Origin: Rhizobium rosettiformans
Lineage (GTDB): Bacteria; Pseudomonadota; Alphaproteobacteria; Rhizobiales; Rhizobiaceae
Direction: 5' to 3'
DNA length: 64,000 nt
NCBI RefSeq assembly: GCF_016806065.1
Contig: NZ_CP032405.1
Coordinates: 2,322,001-2,386,000, forward strand
Positions 37,749 to 46,744 of this stretch are shown in pieces. Numbering within the stretch: the stretch's first letter is position 1; every line of letters starts with the position of its first letter. A program made the translations under genes and the position numbers. A model generated the notes under the pieces. The model did no database searches. It worked only from the letters and a program-made list of their open reading frames with translations, and had not been told where the DNA came from.

Positions 37749-39122
37749 TCAGTACTGATAGTCCTCGAAGACCGGCTCGACCGACGCGTTCCACCGTCCG
37801 TGGTAGAGAGCCAGCATGTCATCGGCCAGCGTCATCCGCTTGGCGAGAACCTCGTCCAGCGTGTTCAGGAACACCGTCTCGTCCTGGCCTTCGGAATTCA
37901 ATTGGCCGCGCGCCTTCAGCCCCGCGCGGGACATTTCGACGACCTCGCGTGCCACCTCCATCAGCGGGCGCCCCGCGACTGATGCCTTGAGCCCCTGGAC
38001 CGGAACCGCATCGCGCATGGCAATCACGTCCTCGACGGTCCAGTCGGCAGTCAGATCGTCGGCCGCAGCCAGCGCCGTTTCATCGTAGAGCAGGCCGACC
38101 CAGAGCGCAGGCAGCGCACAGATGCGCCGCCACGGGCCACCGTCAGCGCCACGCATTTCGAGGAAGCGCTTCAGGCGCACATCGGGGAAGAGGGTGGAGA
38201 GGTGGTTGGTCCAGTCGCCCAGCTGCGGCGCCCAGTCGGCGATCTCGCCCTTCAGCGCGCCATCCATGAACTGGCGGAAGGTGATGTGGGTACAGTCGTG
38301 GTAGCGCCCGTCGCGCACGATGAAATACATCGGGGCATCGATGGCCCAGGCGACGTAATCGCCGAACGAGAAGTCCTTCGAGAAGGTGAAGGGCAGCACG
38401 CCGGCGCGGCGGTTGTCGGTGTCGCGCCAGATGTCGCCGCGCCAGGAGAGAAGCCCGTTCGGCTTGCCTTCCGTGAACGGCGAGGAGGCGAACAGCGCGG
38501 TTGCCAGCGACTGCAGCTTCATCGACACACGCATCTTCTGCCGCATGTCGGCTTCCGACGAGAAGTCGAGGTTCACCTGGATCGTGCAGGTCCGGTACAT
38601 CATGTCGAGACCCTGGCTGCCGACCTTCGGCATATAGCGGGTCATGATGTCGTAGCGTGATTTCGGCATACGCGGCGTCTCGGCCAGCGACCACTTCGGG
38701 CTGCCGCCGATCCCCAGGAAGCGGATGCCCATCGGCTCCGCGATTTCCCGAAGCACTGCGAGATGCTGGTTCGATTCCCTGCAGGTCTGGTGGAGCGTCT
38801 CGACGGGTGCACCGGACAGTTCGAACTGGCCGCCTGGCTCGATCGAAATCGCGCCCATGCCGTGTTGCTCGCCGAGACCGATGATGTTCTCGCCGTCCAT
38901 GATCGGCTCCCAGCCGAGCTTCTCCTGCATGCCTTTGAGCAGAGCGGAGATGCTGGCGTCCCCATGATAGGGAACCGGGCTGTTGTCGGTCCGGAAGAAG
39001 GCAAACTTCTCGTGCTCGGTGCCGATCCGGAACTGCTCCTTCGGCTTCGACCCGGCTGCCATATAGGCTGCCATGTCGTCGAGAGTGCCGAGAGGGGTCT
39101 GGTCGGTGGTATCACGGGCCAT
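37749..39122 (-). CDS. gshA: Glutamate-cysteine ligase (plant/alphaproteobacterial type)
   Basis: GshA joins glutamate and cysteine with ATP, the first step of glutathione synthesis. The 457-residue protein is the alphaproteobacterial/plant form (FRIGTEHEKFAFF near residue 31, GMGAISIEPGGQFELSGAP near 90, MMYRTCTIQVNLDFSSE near 170). Length and motifs are normal. It is downstream of rsmE on the same strand. The 143-base gap contains a hairpin with 8-base arms (39199-39229), so it may have its own promoter or a regulated leader. The start at 39122 is followed by a typical N-terminus. Confidence 0.93.
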   Translation of the reverse strand: MARDTTDQTPLGTLDDMAAYMAAGSKPKEQFRIGTEHEKFAFFRTDNSPVPYHGDASISALLKGMQEKLGWEPIMDGENIIGLGEQHGMGAISIEPGGQFELSGAPVETLHQTCRESNQHLAVLREIAEPMGIRFLGIGGSPKWSLAETPRMPKSRYDIMTRYMPKVGSQGLDMMYRTCTIQVNLDFSSEADMRQKMRVSMKLQSLATALFASSPFTEGKPNGLLSWRGDIWRDTDNRRAGVLPFTFSKDFSFGDYVAWAIDAPMYFIVRDGRYHDCTHITFRQFMDGALKGEIADWAPQLGDWTNHLSTLFPDVRLKRFLEMRGADGGPWRRICALPALWVGLLYDETALAAADDLTADWTVEDVIAMRDAVPVQGLKASVAGRPLMEVAREVVEMSRAGLKARGQLNSEGQDETVFLNTLDEVLAKRMTLADDMLALYHGRWNASVEPVFEDYQY

Positions 39123-39198
39123 GGAAGCTACCTTGCTGGGCGTCGTCGGTGGGCAAGAATGGGCCCATCACTGATGGCTGATTGAACCGGATTTCTGT

Positions 39199-39229
39199 GC
39201 CGTGCAAGTGAAAATCTCTCATGCACGGC
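39199..39229. repeat. Inverted repeat in rsmE-gshA gap
   Basis: GCCGTGCA (39199-39206) and TGCACGGC (39222-39229) form perfect 8-base arms around a 15-base A/T-rich loop. No T-tract follows in the minus direction, although CAAAAAA adjoins it on the plus strand. It may be a weak terminator for rsmE, an operator, or a leader hairpin of gshA. Confidence 0.5.
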
Positions 39230-39265
39230 TCAAAAAACTGGAACGAAGTGAAGTGGAAATAAAGG

Positions 39266-40003
39266 CTAGCGCCAGTCGCCGATGGCGGCCTGCACGACGG
39301 CCATTGCGGCGACCGCTGCCGTGTCTGCTCTCAAGATGCGGGGGCCGAGCGGAATGGCCGTCACGAAGGGCAGGGACCGCAGCAGAGCCCGCTCGTCTTC
39401 CGAGAAGCCGCCTTCCGGGCCGACCAGAAGCGCGAGCGACTTCTCTTCGATCCGCGAGAGCGCGGGGAGGGGATTTTGCGTGGTGCTGTCTTCGTCGCAA
39501 TAGATGATCCGGCGATCGGACGGCCAGCGCTCGAGGAGGTCGCGCAGCTTGACCGGCTCGACGACCTTCGGAATGGCGAGCACACCACATTGCTCGGCGG
39601 CTTCCACCGCATTGGCCTGCAGGCGATCGATGTTGCCGATCTTGCCCTGAACGTGTTGTGTCATTACCGGCTGTAGAATGCCGGCGCCCATCTCGACGGC
39701 TTTCTGCACGAGGTAATCCATGCGGCCGACCTTGAGCGGTGCGAAGAGAAAATGCAGGTCGCAATCGTCAGGCTGCGGGCGTGTCTCTTCGGCCGGCGTG
39801 ATCATGATCTTTTTGCGTGTCGGAAAATGCACGCGCGCCTTCCACTCGCCATGCCGCCCGTTGAAGACGAGTAATTCGGCACCCTCTTCGAAACGCAGCA
39901 CATTGGCGAGGTAGTTGAACTGCTCCGCCGTCGCCTCGAAGGCTTGGGCAAGAGCAAGGTCGGCGGTCACAAAGAGCCGCTGCATCCGGTAATTGGCACG
40001 CAT
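39266..40003 (-). CDS. rsmE: 16S rRNA (uracil-1498-N3)-methyltransferase RsmE
   Basis: RsmE methylates U1498 in the decoding region of 16S rRNA with SAM. The 245-residue protein has the PUA-like N-terminal part (YNS-less form [14 protein letters not shown]) and the SPOUT knot signatures [15 protein letters not shown] and [12 protein letters not shown] near the C-terminus. The N-terminal [11 protein letters not shown] is the one I expect for rhizobial homologues, which supports the start at 40003. It sits between pit and gshA on the same strand. Confidence 0.93.
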   Translation of the reverse strand: MRANYRMQRLFVTADLALAQAFEATAEQFNYLANVLRFEEGAELLVFNGRHGEWKARVHFPTRKKIMITPAEETRPQPDDCDLHFLFAPLKVGRMDYLVQKAVEMGAGILQPVMTQHVQGKIGNIDRLQANAVEAAEQCGVLAIPKVVEPVKLRDLLERWPSDRRIIYCDEDSTTQNPLPALSRIEEKSLALLVGPEGGFSEDERALLRSLPFVTAIPLGPRILRADTAAVAAMAVVQAAIGDWR

Positions 40004-40022
40004 GATTGTCTCGTCTCCGGGA

Positions 40023-41528
40023 TCAAAGAGCGATCAGAGACATAACCCAATAAAGCATGGCTGCAAGGGCAGCCGACGCCGGAACGGTGATGATCCACGC
40101 CGCCACGATCGTCATGAAGTGCGAACGGCGCACGAGATAACGACGGCGGATCTCTTCGGGATTGCGCTCCGGCTTCGGCTCGATCACGAAACGCTCCGCC
40201 TTGTTGCGCATGTATTCCATGCGCCGCTTGGAATTGCGCGTGTACCATTCACGGAAGAAGCCGACGCCGAAGACGGCACCGACGGCAATGTGGGTGGAGC
40301 TGACCGGCAGGCCCAGCGCCGACGCCACGATCACGGTGATGGCTGCCGAAAGCGAGACGCAGAAGGCGCGCATCGGGTTAAGCTTGGTGATCTGCTCGCC
40401 GACGAGCCGGATTAGGCGCGGACCGAAGAGAAGCAGACCAAGCGAAATGCCGGCAGCACCGATGACCATGACCCAGAAGGGCACCGTGACCTGCCCCGAA
40501 ATCTCGCTGTCCTGCGCGGCATGCACGATCGCCGAGAGCGGGCCGATGGCATTGGCCACATCATTGGCGCCATGGGCGAAGGAGAGCAGTGCGGCCGAGA
40601 AAATGAGCGGCAGCTGGAAGAGCTTGCGCAGCGACTGGTTTCGGTTCTCCAGCCCGCGCGACTGTCGGCGGATCAGCGGCACGCTGAGCCACCACGACAG
40701 GAAGCCGAAGGCAAGGCCGATCAGGCAGGCCTGCAACAGGCTGATCGAGATGAGCTTATTAAGGCCCTTGAGCGCAAGATAGGCGATGAAGGAGCCGGTC
40801 ATGATCCCGATCAGCACCGGCACCCAGCGCTGAGCCGCCGAGATCTTGTCTTCGCGATAGATGATGAATTCTTTGATGAAGGCGAGGAAGAGTGCAGCAA
40901 TGACTCCGCCAAGGACTGGCGAAATGACCCAGCTTGCCGCGATGCCGCCCATGACGCCCCAGTCGACGGCAGACATGCCGGCTGCCGCGACACCTGCGCC
41001 AAGAACGCCGCCCACGACTGCATGGGTCGTGGAGACAGGTGCGCCGATCCATGTCGCGAGATTGACCCAGAGCGCTGACGATAGGAGCGAGGCCATCATC
41101 GCCCAGATGAAGACATCGGCACTCGGCATCTTGCCCGGATCGACGATGCCACGCGAGATCGTGGAGACGACATCGCCGCCTGCGATCAGCGCACCGGCCG
41201 TCTCGAAGACCACGGCGATGGCGAGCGCGACCCCCATGGTCATCGCACGAGATCCGACCGCGGGGCCGACATTGTTGGTAACGTCATTCGCGCCGATGTT
41301 CATCGCCATATAAGCGCCGATCGCGGCTGCAGCGACGATGATCCAGGCGCCCGGCCGGTCCATGGCAAGCGCTCCGGCAAACACGGTGGCGAGCACCATG
41401 AAGATCAGCGCAATGCCGAGTGGCGCAAAACCTCTGGACACGTGCTGCGCCGCTTCCTCGACATGGGCGATCTTGTCGAGATCCTTGTCGAGGGTCGGCT
41501 TCACAAGTTTCGGCTTTTGCTTGCCCAT
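40023..41528 (-). CDS. pit: Inorganic phosphate transporter, Pit family
   Basis: The 501-residue low-affinity phosphate:H+ (metal-phosphate) symporter has the two inverted PHO4 signatures [18 protein letters not shown] and [14 protein letters not shown] and about ten to twelve helices. It carries an extra hydrophilic N-terminus of about 35 residues ([20 protein letters not shown]). GGAGA lies upstream of the ATG at 41528. A canonical PHO box is 154-171 bases upstream, so PhoB control is likely. In Sinorhizobium the pit operon is repressed by PhoB during phosphate limitation. No DUF47 (Pap/OrfA) gene accompanies it here. Confidence 0.92.
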   Translation of the reverse strand: MGKQKPKLVKPTLDKDLDKIAHVEEAAQHVSRGFAPLGIALIFMVLATVFAGALAMDRPGAWIIVAAAAIGAYMAMNIGANDVTNNVGPAVGSRAMTMGVALAIAVVFETAGALIAGGDVVSTISRGIVDPGKMPSADVFIWAMMASLLSSALWVNLATWIGAPVSTTHAVVGGVLGAGVAAAGMSAVDWGVMGGIAASWVISPVLGGVIAALFLAFIKEFIIYREDKISAAQRWVPVLIGIMTGSFIAYLALKGLNKLISISLLQACLIGLAFGFLSWWLSVPLIRRQSRGLENRNQSLRKLFQLPLIFSAALLSFAHGANDVANAIGPLSAIVHAAQDSEISGQVTVPFWVMVIGAAGISLGLLLFGPRLIRLVGEQITKLNPMRAFCVSLSAAITVIVASALGLPVSSTHIAVGAVFGVGFFREWYTRNSKRRMEYMRNKAERFVIEPKPERNPEEIRRRYLVRRSHFMTIVAAWIITVPASAALAAMLYWVMSLIAL

Positions 41529-41681
41529 GGCGGGTGTCTCCGGAAGAGGGTCCCTGTCCGGTTTCCTCGTTCTCTTGTTGTAGCGGCGGATGATGACGCT
41601 TGATCCGTTCGCGATAGGCGCGCCACGGCAGATCTCATCGGGTCGCAGAAGCCCCTAGCGACAAAGGGGCCGCGCTGCAAT

Positions 41682-41699
41682 ATGACAGTTTTGTGACAG
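41682..41699 (-). promoter_or_regulatory. PHO box upstream of pit
   Basis: On the minus strand CTGTCAC-AAAA-CTGTCAT matches the PHO box layout of two 7-base direct repeats separated by 4 A/T bases. It lies between the NUDIX stop (41706) and the pit start (41528), so pit is the likely target. Whether PhoB activates or represses cannot be told from the site alone. Confidence 0.8.
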
Positions 41700-41705
41700 T
41701 CGCTT

Positions 41706-42215
41706 TCAGGCCCGTTTTGCAGCCTTTTCTGGGATCGGCGCGGGCATTTGTGTCAGTTTCGGGAATTCCAGAAACAGCGCCTTGAGTTCCGGCTCCTCGA
41801 CGCGGGTGGCTGCTTCCGCGCAACTGACCCATTCGAGACGACGTACGCCCTTCTCGGGGAACTCCTTGACGAAGCCCTTCACGTCGAGCGCATGGACCTG
41901 AACGCGGGTCGGGACCTTGTGCCCGCCACGCATCTTCTTCATGTAGGTATAGTAGCCGACGGGCTCGATACCCGCCTTCCCCTTGATGCCGGCCTCTTCA
42001 AAGGCCTCCCGCTCGGCAATGGCATGGGGCTGCTTGCCCGGCATGTGCCAACCCTTCGGAATGACCCAGCGCCCGGTATCCCGGCTTGTGATCAGCAACA
42101 CCTCGAGCTCACCTGTCTTCTTGCGCGTCCGGTGACAGATCGCAGCAAACTGCTGCCGCGGCGGACGCTGCAGCATGAGCCTGAGGTCGGATGTGATACG
42201 GCCAATGATACCCAA
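41706..42215 (-). CDS. NUDIX hydrolase (diphosphoinositol-polyphosphate-phosphatase-like)
   Basis: The 169-residue protein has a NUDIX box, GWHMPGKQPHAIAEREAFEE, in which the REAFEEAG metal-binding helix is intact but the first glutamate of the consensus (G-x5-E) is a lysine. Together with WVIPKGW before the box this resembles the DIPP-like alphaproteobacterial NUDIX group. It would hydrolyse a nucleoside-diphosphate-linked or polyphosphate substrate that is not identifiable. It is the gene immediately upstream of the PHO box and pit. Confidence 0.85.
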   Translation of the reverse strand: MGIIGRITSDLRLMLQRPPRQQFAAICHRTRKKTGELEVLLITSRDTGRWVIPKGWHMPGKQPHAIAEREAFEEAGIKGKAGIEPVGYYTYMKKMRGGHKVPTRVQVHALDVKGFVKEFPEKGVRRLEWVSCAEAATRVEEPELKALFLEFPKLTQMPAPIPEKAAKRA

Positions 42216-42389
42216 TGAACTTGCACCTCGATTCGTCTATCAGAATACGCCAAAATACCGCGCTTTCGCGGCCAATCTTGTGCGGATGATACGCTTTTCA
42301 CACGATGGTTATCGCTGCCTATCAGGTGTAGGCGCCATGTGTTCAATTCAATGCGACATTCGGTACTCGAAAGTCGCATTACCCGACAT

Positions 42390-43163
42390 CTAGCTGTCTT
42401 TCGGCTTCGCAAACACGCCGAATTCCTTCAGCCCGTCAATCACGCCGCGGGCAGCGGTCCCTTGAGTGGCCATCATGCCTGGCCTTTCCTGCGCGAGGCT
42501 GACGAGTTCGGGCAGCGCATTGCCGGGCATGATGCCGCGCACGCCATCAAGCTCGAACATCGCCCGGTCATTGCCGGTGTCGCCGGCAACCACCACCTCG
42601 TCCAAGCCGATCTCAAGCTCGCCGCAGAGCCAGGTGAGCGCCTTTCCCTTGTCGGCGAGATCAGGCAGCACGTCGAGATCACGAGCGCTGGAATAGACGA
42701 CCCGTGTTCGATGGCCCGAACTGGCGAGCATCTGTTCCAGTTCCAGAATATCCTCCGCCGACGCATCATGAAGATACCAGCTCGACTTGTAGGCGTGCTG
42801 ATACTGTGCCGGTTGCCGCGTCAGCCGGTCCATCATCACGAGTTCCGCCTCGATCAGGTCGACATCGAAGCCATCAGCGATCAGCGCCGTATACTGGTCC
42901 GACAGATGGGGATGGTCATACGAATGCACCATGGTGCCGACGCCACCGATCAGAAAATCAGCTTGCGGCAAACCTTGTTCCCATGTGAATTCCATGATGT
43001 CGTCGATCAGGCGGCCACTGTTGTAGACCAACAGCGGTCGCTCGCCGTCCGGCAAGGCTTGCCACAGCCGCGCAAACTCGACCGACGCATCGCGGTCCCC
43101 CGCGAGCGTCCCGTCGAGATCGGACGAAAAGAGCCGGATCGGTTTCAATCCCCGTCGTTCCAT
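42390..43163 (-). CDS. mfppB: Mannosylfructose-phosphate phosphatase (HAD, sucrose-phosphatase-like)
   Basis: The 257-residue HAD-IIB phosphatase has motif I SSDLDGTLAGDRD (residues about 13-25), a Ser in motif II (VYNSGR) and motif IV VVVAGDTGNDRAMFE. It belongs to the sucrose-phosphatase group. Together with the adjacent GT4 synthase it matches the Agrobacterium mannosylfructose pathway: the synthase joins GDP-mannose to fructose-6-phosphate and this enzyme removes the phosphate, giving mannosylfructose, an osmolyte. The coding regions overlap by 19 bases, so translation is coupled. The identity rests on the gene pair and my recollection of that operon. A sucrose specificity cannot be excluded. 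Confidence 0.8.
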   Translation of the reverse strand: MERRGLKPIRLFSSDLDGTLAGDRDASVEFARLWQALPDGERPLLVYNSGRLIDDIMEFTWEQGLPQADFLIGGVGTMVHSYDHPHLSDQYTALIADGFDVDLIEAELVMMDRLTRQPAQYQHAYKSSWYLHDASAEDILELEQMLASSGHRTRVVYSSARDLDVLPDLADKGKALTWLCGELEIGLDEVVVAGDTGNDRAMFELDGVRGIMPGNALPELVSLAQERPGMMATQGTAARGVIDGLKEFGVFAKPKDS

Positions 43164-44482
43164 GGTTCTGCCCAGTCGCTTTCTTCAAGAGCTTGCGCCA
43201 CCGGACGGCCTTCGACAAGAGCCACGAGTTGCTGAGCGATCCCGGTCCAGGTGAAAAGACTGCGCGCCTTATGCGCGCCCATGCGCGACAATCGCCCGTA
43301 AAGCCTCGGATGCTTGAAGGGCTTCATCATGGTGATGCCGAGATCGTATTTGTCGAAGGGATCCGCAAATAGGGCATGGCGACCATAGCTGACGGCGCGG
43401 AACAGGCCACCGTGAATGGTGACGATCGTTGGCGTGCCGCTGGCCATCGCCTCGATCGCGGTCATGCCGAAGGGCTCGTAGCGACTGGAGAGCACGAAGA
43501 GATCGGCGGCCCGGTACATGTCGGGCAGGTCGTCATCGGGAATGAAGCCAGAGAATTCGACCTTGTCTGAGATGCCGAGATCGGCCACCTGCTGCTTGAG
43601 TTGGGCAAGGATCGTCTCTTCCTGCGCATCGAGGCTTTCACCACCAAGCGCCAGCCGCAACCGCGCTTCCGGCACCCGCTCCGCCATGACGGCAAAACCG
43701 TCGATCAGGAGGTCGTAGCCCTTGTTGGTCGCAAGCCGGCCGAGCGCCAGAACCGTTTTGCCTTCGAACCCAAAGCGCTGGCGCACCATCTGCCGCGAGG
43801 ATTCCGACACCGGGTAGAAGCGATTGTCGTCATAGCCCGGCGGGATCATGTGCACGCGATTGCGTGCCAGTCCGTAATCCTCGGTCAGCATGTCCAGCTG
43901 GATGGGGGTCGTGGCGATCACCAGCTGGCAGCTGCGATAGACGATCAGCTCGTGCTGAATGCGTTCCTTGAAGTTGAATTCTTCTTCGAACCGGTCGGCG
44001 CGTTCCGGATAGTCGGTCTCCATCTGACGCTTCTTCCACATGCCGAGCGAATGCGGCGTGTGGATATGCGGCACACGCAACGCTTCGGACAGGCGCTGCC
44101 CGGCAACGCCTGCATCCCAGTAGTGACTGTTGATGAAGAGATAGGTCAGCCCCTCGCGCTTGATCCAGCGCAGCGCCTTCTCGTTCCATTCGGTCAGATG
44201 CCGGTGCAGATATTCCTTGGGAATGAAGTCAGGCCCGCCACAGGGAATCCGCACGACGCGCACATTATCGTCCACCGCGTCGATCTCCGGCTGGTCTTCG
44301 AAGCGGCGGGTAAAGATATCGACCTTGTGGCCGAGCTGGGCGAGTTTCTTTGCAAGTTCGAGAACATAGACCACCTGGCCACCGGTATCGGCGGCTCCGA
44401 GTGGCGGCTGGGCTGCGACATAGCCATGCGTTGAGACGAGCGCGATGCGCGGCGTCTCATGCGGATCCGTTTGAAGTGCCAT
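43145..44482 (-). CDS. mfpsA: Mannosylfructose-phosphate synthase (GT4, sucrose-phosphate-synthase-like)
   Basis: The 445-residue GT4 glycosyltransferase starts with the sucrose synthase family motif (HGYVAAQPPLGAADTGGQVVYV), has the acceptor-side HTPHSLGMWKKRQ, and carries the nucleotide-sugar E-x7-E motif in RYEPFGMTAIEAMASGTP. This is the catalytic core of sucrose-phosphate-synthase-like enzymes without the plant regulatory extension. With the downstream phosphatase it forms the mannosylfructose pair. ATG 44482 with AGAAGG upstream is preferred to a GTG at 44491. The 133 bases before it contain no operator I recognise; osmotic induction would be expected for an osmolyte pathway. Confidence 0.83.
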   Translation of the reverse strand: MALQTDPHETPRIALVSTHGYVAAQPPLGAADTGGQVVYVLELAKKLAQLGHKVDIFTRRFEDQPEIDAVDDNVRVVRIPCGGPDFIPKEYLHRHLTEWNEKALRWIKREGLTYLFINSHYWDAGVAGQRLSEALRVPHIHTPHSLGMWKKRQMETDYPERADRFEEEFNFKERIQHELIVYRSCQLVIATTPIQLDMLTEDYGLARNRVHMIPPGYDDNRFYPVSESSRQMVRQRFGFEGKTVLALGRLATNKGYDLLIDGFAVMAERVPEARLRLALGGESLDAQEETILAQLKQQVADLGISDKVEFSGFIPDDDLPDMYRAADLFVLSSRYEPFGMTAIEAMASGTPTIVTIHGGLFRAVSYGRHALFADPFDKYDLGITMMKPFKHPRLYGRLSRMGAHKARSLFTWTGIAQQLVALVEGRPVAQALEESDWAEPWNDGD

Positions 44483-44615
44483 AATCCCCACCTTCTGAAA
44501 ATTTCGTTCTTAAGAAGCGGGAATGATAACGCGTTGTGGCAGGAATTGTTTCATTTTTTGGATGAAATTTTCGCGACGGCCCGGAACTTTTACGTCCGGG
44601 CACTTTCGCAAGCGC

Positions 44616-45293
44616 TCACGCCGGCGTCCCGACGATGATGATATGGAGTGCCCGCGGACCGTGGGCACCCAGGAGCAGCGTCTGTTCAATGTCGGCGGAA
44701 CGGGACGGGCCGGTGATCATGTTGACCGTCCGCGGCATGGTCTCTTCGTCAGCCTTTCGCAGATTGGCCCAGACGCTTTCCATGTCTCCGACAATCGCGG
44801 CGGCCTCGACGACGACGATGTGATGGTCGGGCAGGAAGTTGAGCGTCACCGGGTTGTCGGGTCCTGAGAGAACGCAAAGCGTCCCTGTCTCGGCGATCCC
44901 GCCAAAGGCGTGGCTCACTGCGACCAGATCATTGCCGTCGGATGCGCCGTGACGGATATCCAGAGCGCCAGCACTATGCCACGGGAGTGATGTCAGGCGC
45001 GCATCCGCGCCGATCCGTATTGCAGCGGGCAGGTTGCGCTGCTTCAGATACTCGGCAACAGACTGCGGCAGCGCCTCGAGGGTGGAAAGACGCTCCGTCG
45101 TCGCGTTGTATTTCTCGGCCATCGCGATGAAGAGAGCCAGACGCTCTGCAGGCGGCAGCTGGCCCCTTTTCGGAATGATCCCTTGTGGGCGCTCGGCAAG
45201 CCGTTTTGCCACGACGGCAGCGCGCTCCGTATCGCCAGCGTCAACCTTCAGCGAGGTGCGGATGCGGGAAAGAATGGCTTGGCGGCTGTCCAT
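44616..45293 (-). CDS. lutC: Lactate utilization protein C (LutC/YkgG)
   Basis: The 225-residue protein belongs to the LUD family (GTLCVLSGPDNPVTLNFLPD, HHIVVVEAAAIVGDME). In LutABC it is part of the iron-sulfur L-lactate oxidising complex that feeds electrons to the respiratory chain. It is the third gene of the minus-strand operon regulator-lutA-lutB-lutC, 3 bases after lutB. Its C-terminus SADIEQTLLLGAHGPRALHIIIV is typical (given in parts: LLLGAHGPR). Confidence 0.9.
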   Translation of the reverse strand: MDSRQAILSRIRTSLKVDAGDTERAAVVAKRLAERPQGIIPKRGQLPPAERLALFIAMAEKYNATTERLSTLEALPQSVAEYLKQRNLPAAIRIGADARLTSLPWHSAGALDIRHGASDGNDLVAVSHAFGGIAETGTLCVLSGPDNPVTLNFLPDHHIVVVEAAAIVGDMESVWANLRKADEETMPRTVNMITGPSRSADIEQTLLLGAHGPRALHIIIVGTPA

Positions 45294-45296
45294 CGG

Positions 45297-46721
45297 TCAG
45301 GCTCCCTGCTTCTGGCGTGCGGCCCATTGCTGGGCAAAGGTCTGCCCCTCTGGCGCCGGCAGATCGCGGATATCGGTCCAGCCCGAGGCAAAGGGCAGGG
45401 ACGCGATCCGTCCACGACTACCGCCGATGAGGTTCAGCATTCGCGCGCCGATCGAGGTCGCCATGCGGTAGAGCTTCGGTCGCTTGGCAAAGAAGGCCCA
45501 GACACCGAGCCCGTAGCGCGCCGTCGCCGGATTGAGATGCTTCTCGAACTCGCGCTCGCGCCAATGCCGCATCATTTTCGGCAGCGGGATATGCATGGGA
45601 CAGACACTCTCGCAGCGCCCGCAAAAGGTCGAGGCATTCGGCAGATGGCCTGAAATGTCGACGCCAAAGAGAGACGGTGTGAGGACAGCGCCCATCGGCC
45701 CCGGATAGACCGAGCCATAAGCATGGCCACCGACAGCGTGATAGACGGGACAGTGGTTCATGCAGGCGCCGCAGCGGATGCAGCGCAGCATGTCCTGGAA
45801 CTCGCTGCCGAGCATGGCGGTACGGCCGTTGTCGAGCAGGATGACGTGATATTCCTCCGGCCCATCAGGGTCTTCAGCCCGGCGCGGCCCTGTCGAGAAG
45901 GTTGTATAGACGGAGATGTCCTGGCCGGTCGCCGAGCGGGCGAGCAGCCTGAGGATCTGTGAGCAGTCTTCGAGCGTCGGCACCAGCTTTTCGATCGAGG
46001 CGACGACGATATGCACCTTCGGCAGCGATTGCGTCAGGTCGCCATTCCCCTCGTTGGTGACGATCACGGAGGTGCCGGTCTCGGCGATCAAGAAGTTGGC
46101 GCCGGTGATCCCCACATCCGCCTGGAAATAGCGCTTGCGTAGTACCTGCCGCGCTTCCGACAGCAGCGTCTCCGGCGCCGTCAGGTCGCGCTTCGGGTCC
46201 AGATGCGTATGCACCCGGCGGAAGTCCTCCTCCACCTGTTCCTTGTTGAGATGCACCGCCGGCGCGATGATATGGCTCGGATGCTCGCCGCGAAGCTGGA
46301 TGATGTATTCGCCGAGATCGGTCTCGACCGGCTCGATCGCATGCTCGAAGAGGAAGTCGTTGAGATTGATCTCCTCGGTGATCATCGACTTGCCCTTGGT
46401 CACGGTCTTTGCCCCGACCCGCTGGCAGATGTCGAGCACCAGCCGGCGCGCATCCTCGGCGCTCTCGGCCCAATGCACATGCCCGCCGGTTTCCGTTATC
46501 TTGCGCTCATAGGCTTCGAGATAGAGATCGAGGTGGGCAAGCGTGTGGTTCTTGATCTCCCGGCCCTTGTCGCGCAGGGCGTCAAACTCTGGAAGGGCGG
46601 CGGCGGCCGCGGCACGCTTGGCGATGAAACCCTTTTCGACATTGGTGAGCGCCTTCTGCAACTGGCCATCGGCCAGCGCTCGGGCTGCATTGTCCTTGAA
46701 CTGCGGGGCGGTGAATTGCAT
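45297..46721 (-). CDS. lutB: Lactate utilization iron-sulfur protein B (LutB/YkgF)
   Basis: The 474-residue protein joins a LUD domain (NFLIAETGTSVIVTNEGNGD) to a ferredoxin-like domain with two 4Fe-4S motifs (CIRCGACMNHCPVYH and CGRCESVCPMHIPL). It is the electron-carrying subunit of the LutABC lactate oxidation complex. It lies 23 bases after lutA and 3 bases before lutC. Length and cysteines are complete. Confidence 0.93.
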   Translation of the reverse strand: MQFTAPQFKDNAARALADGQLQKALTNVEKGFIAKRAAAAAALPEFDALRDKGREIKNHTLAHLDLYLEAYERKITETGGHVHWAESAEDARRLVLDICQRVGAKTVTKGKSMITEEINLNDFLFEHAIEPVETDLGEYIIQLRGEHPSHIIAPAVHLNKEQVEEDFRRVHTHLDPKRDLTAPETLLSEARQVLRKRYFQADVGITGANFLIAETGTSVIVTNEGNGDLTQSLPKVHIVVASIEKLVPTLEDCSQILRLLARSATGQDISVYTTFSTGPRRAEDPDGPEEYHVILLDNGRTAMLGSEFQDMLRCIRCGACMNHCPVYHAVGGHAYGSVYPGPMGAVLTPSLFGVDISGHLPNASTFCGRCESVCPMHIPLPKMMRHWREREFEKHLNPATARYGLGVWAFFAKRPKLYRMATSIGARMLNLIGGSRGRIASLPFASGWTDIRDLPAPEGQTFAQQWAARQKQGA

Positions 46722-46744
46722 GCCTTCCTCCTCCCTCGTGTCGT

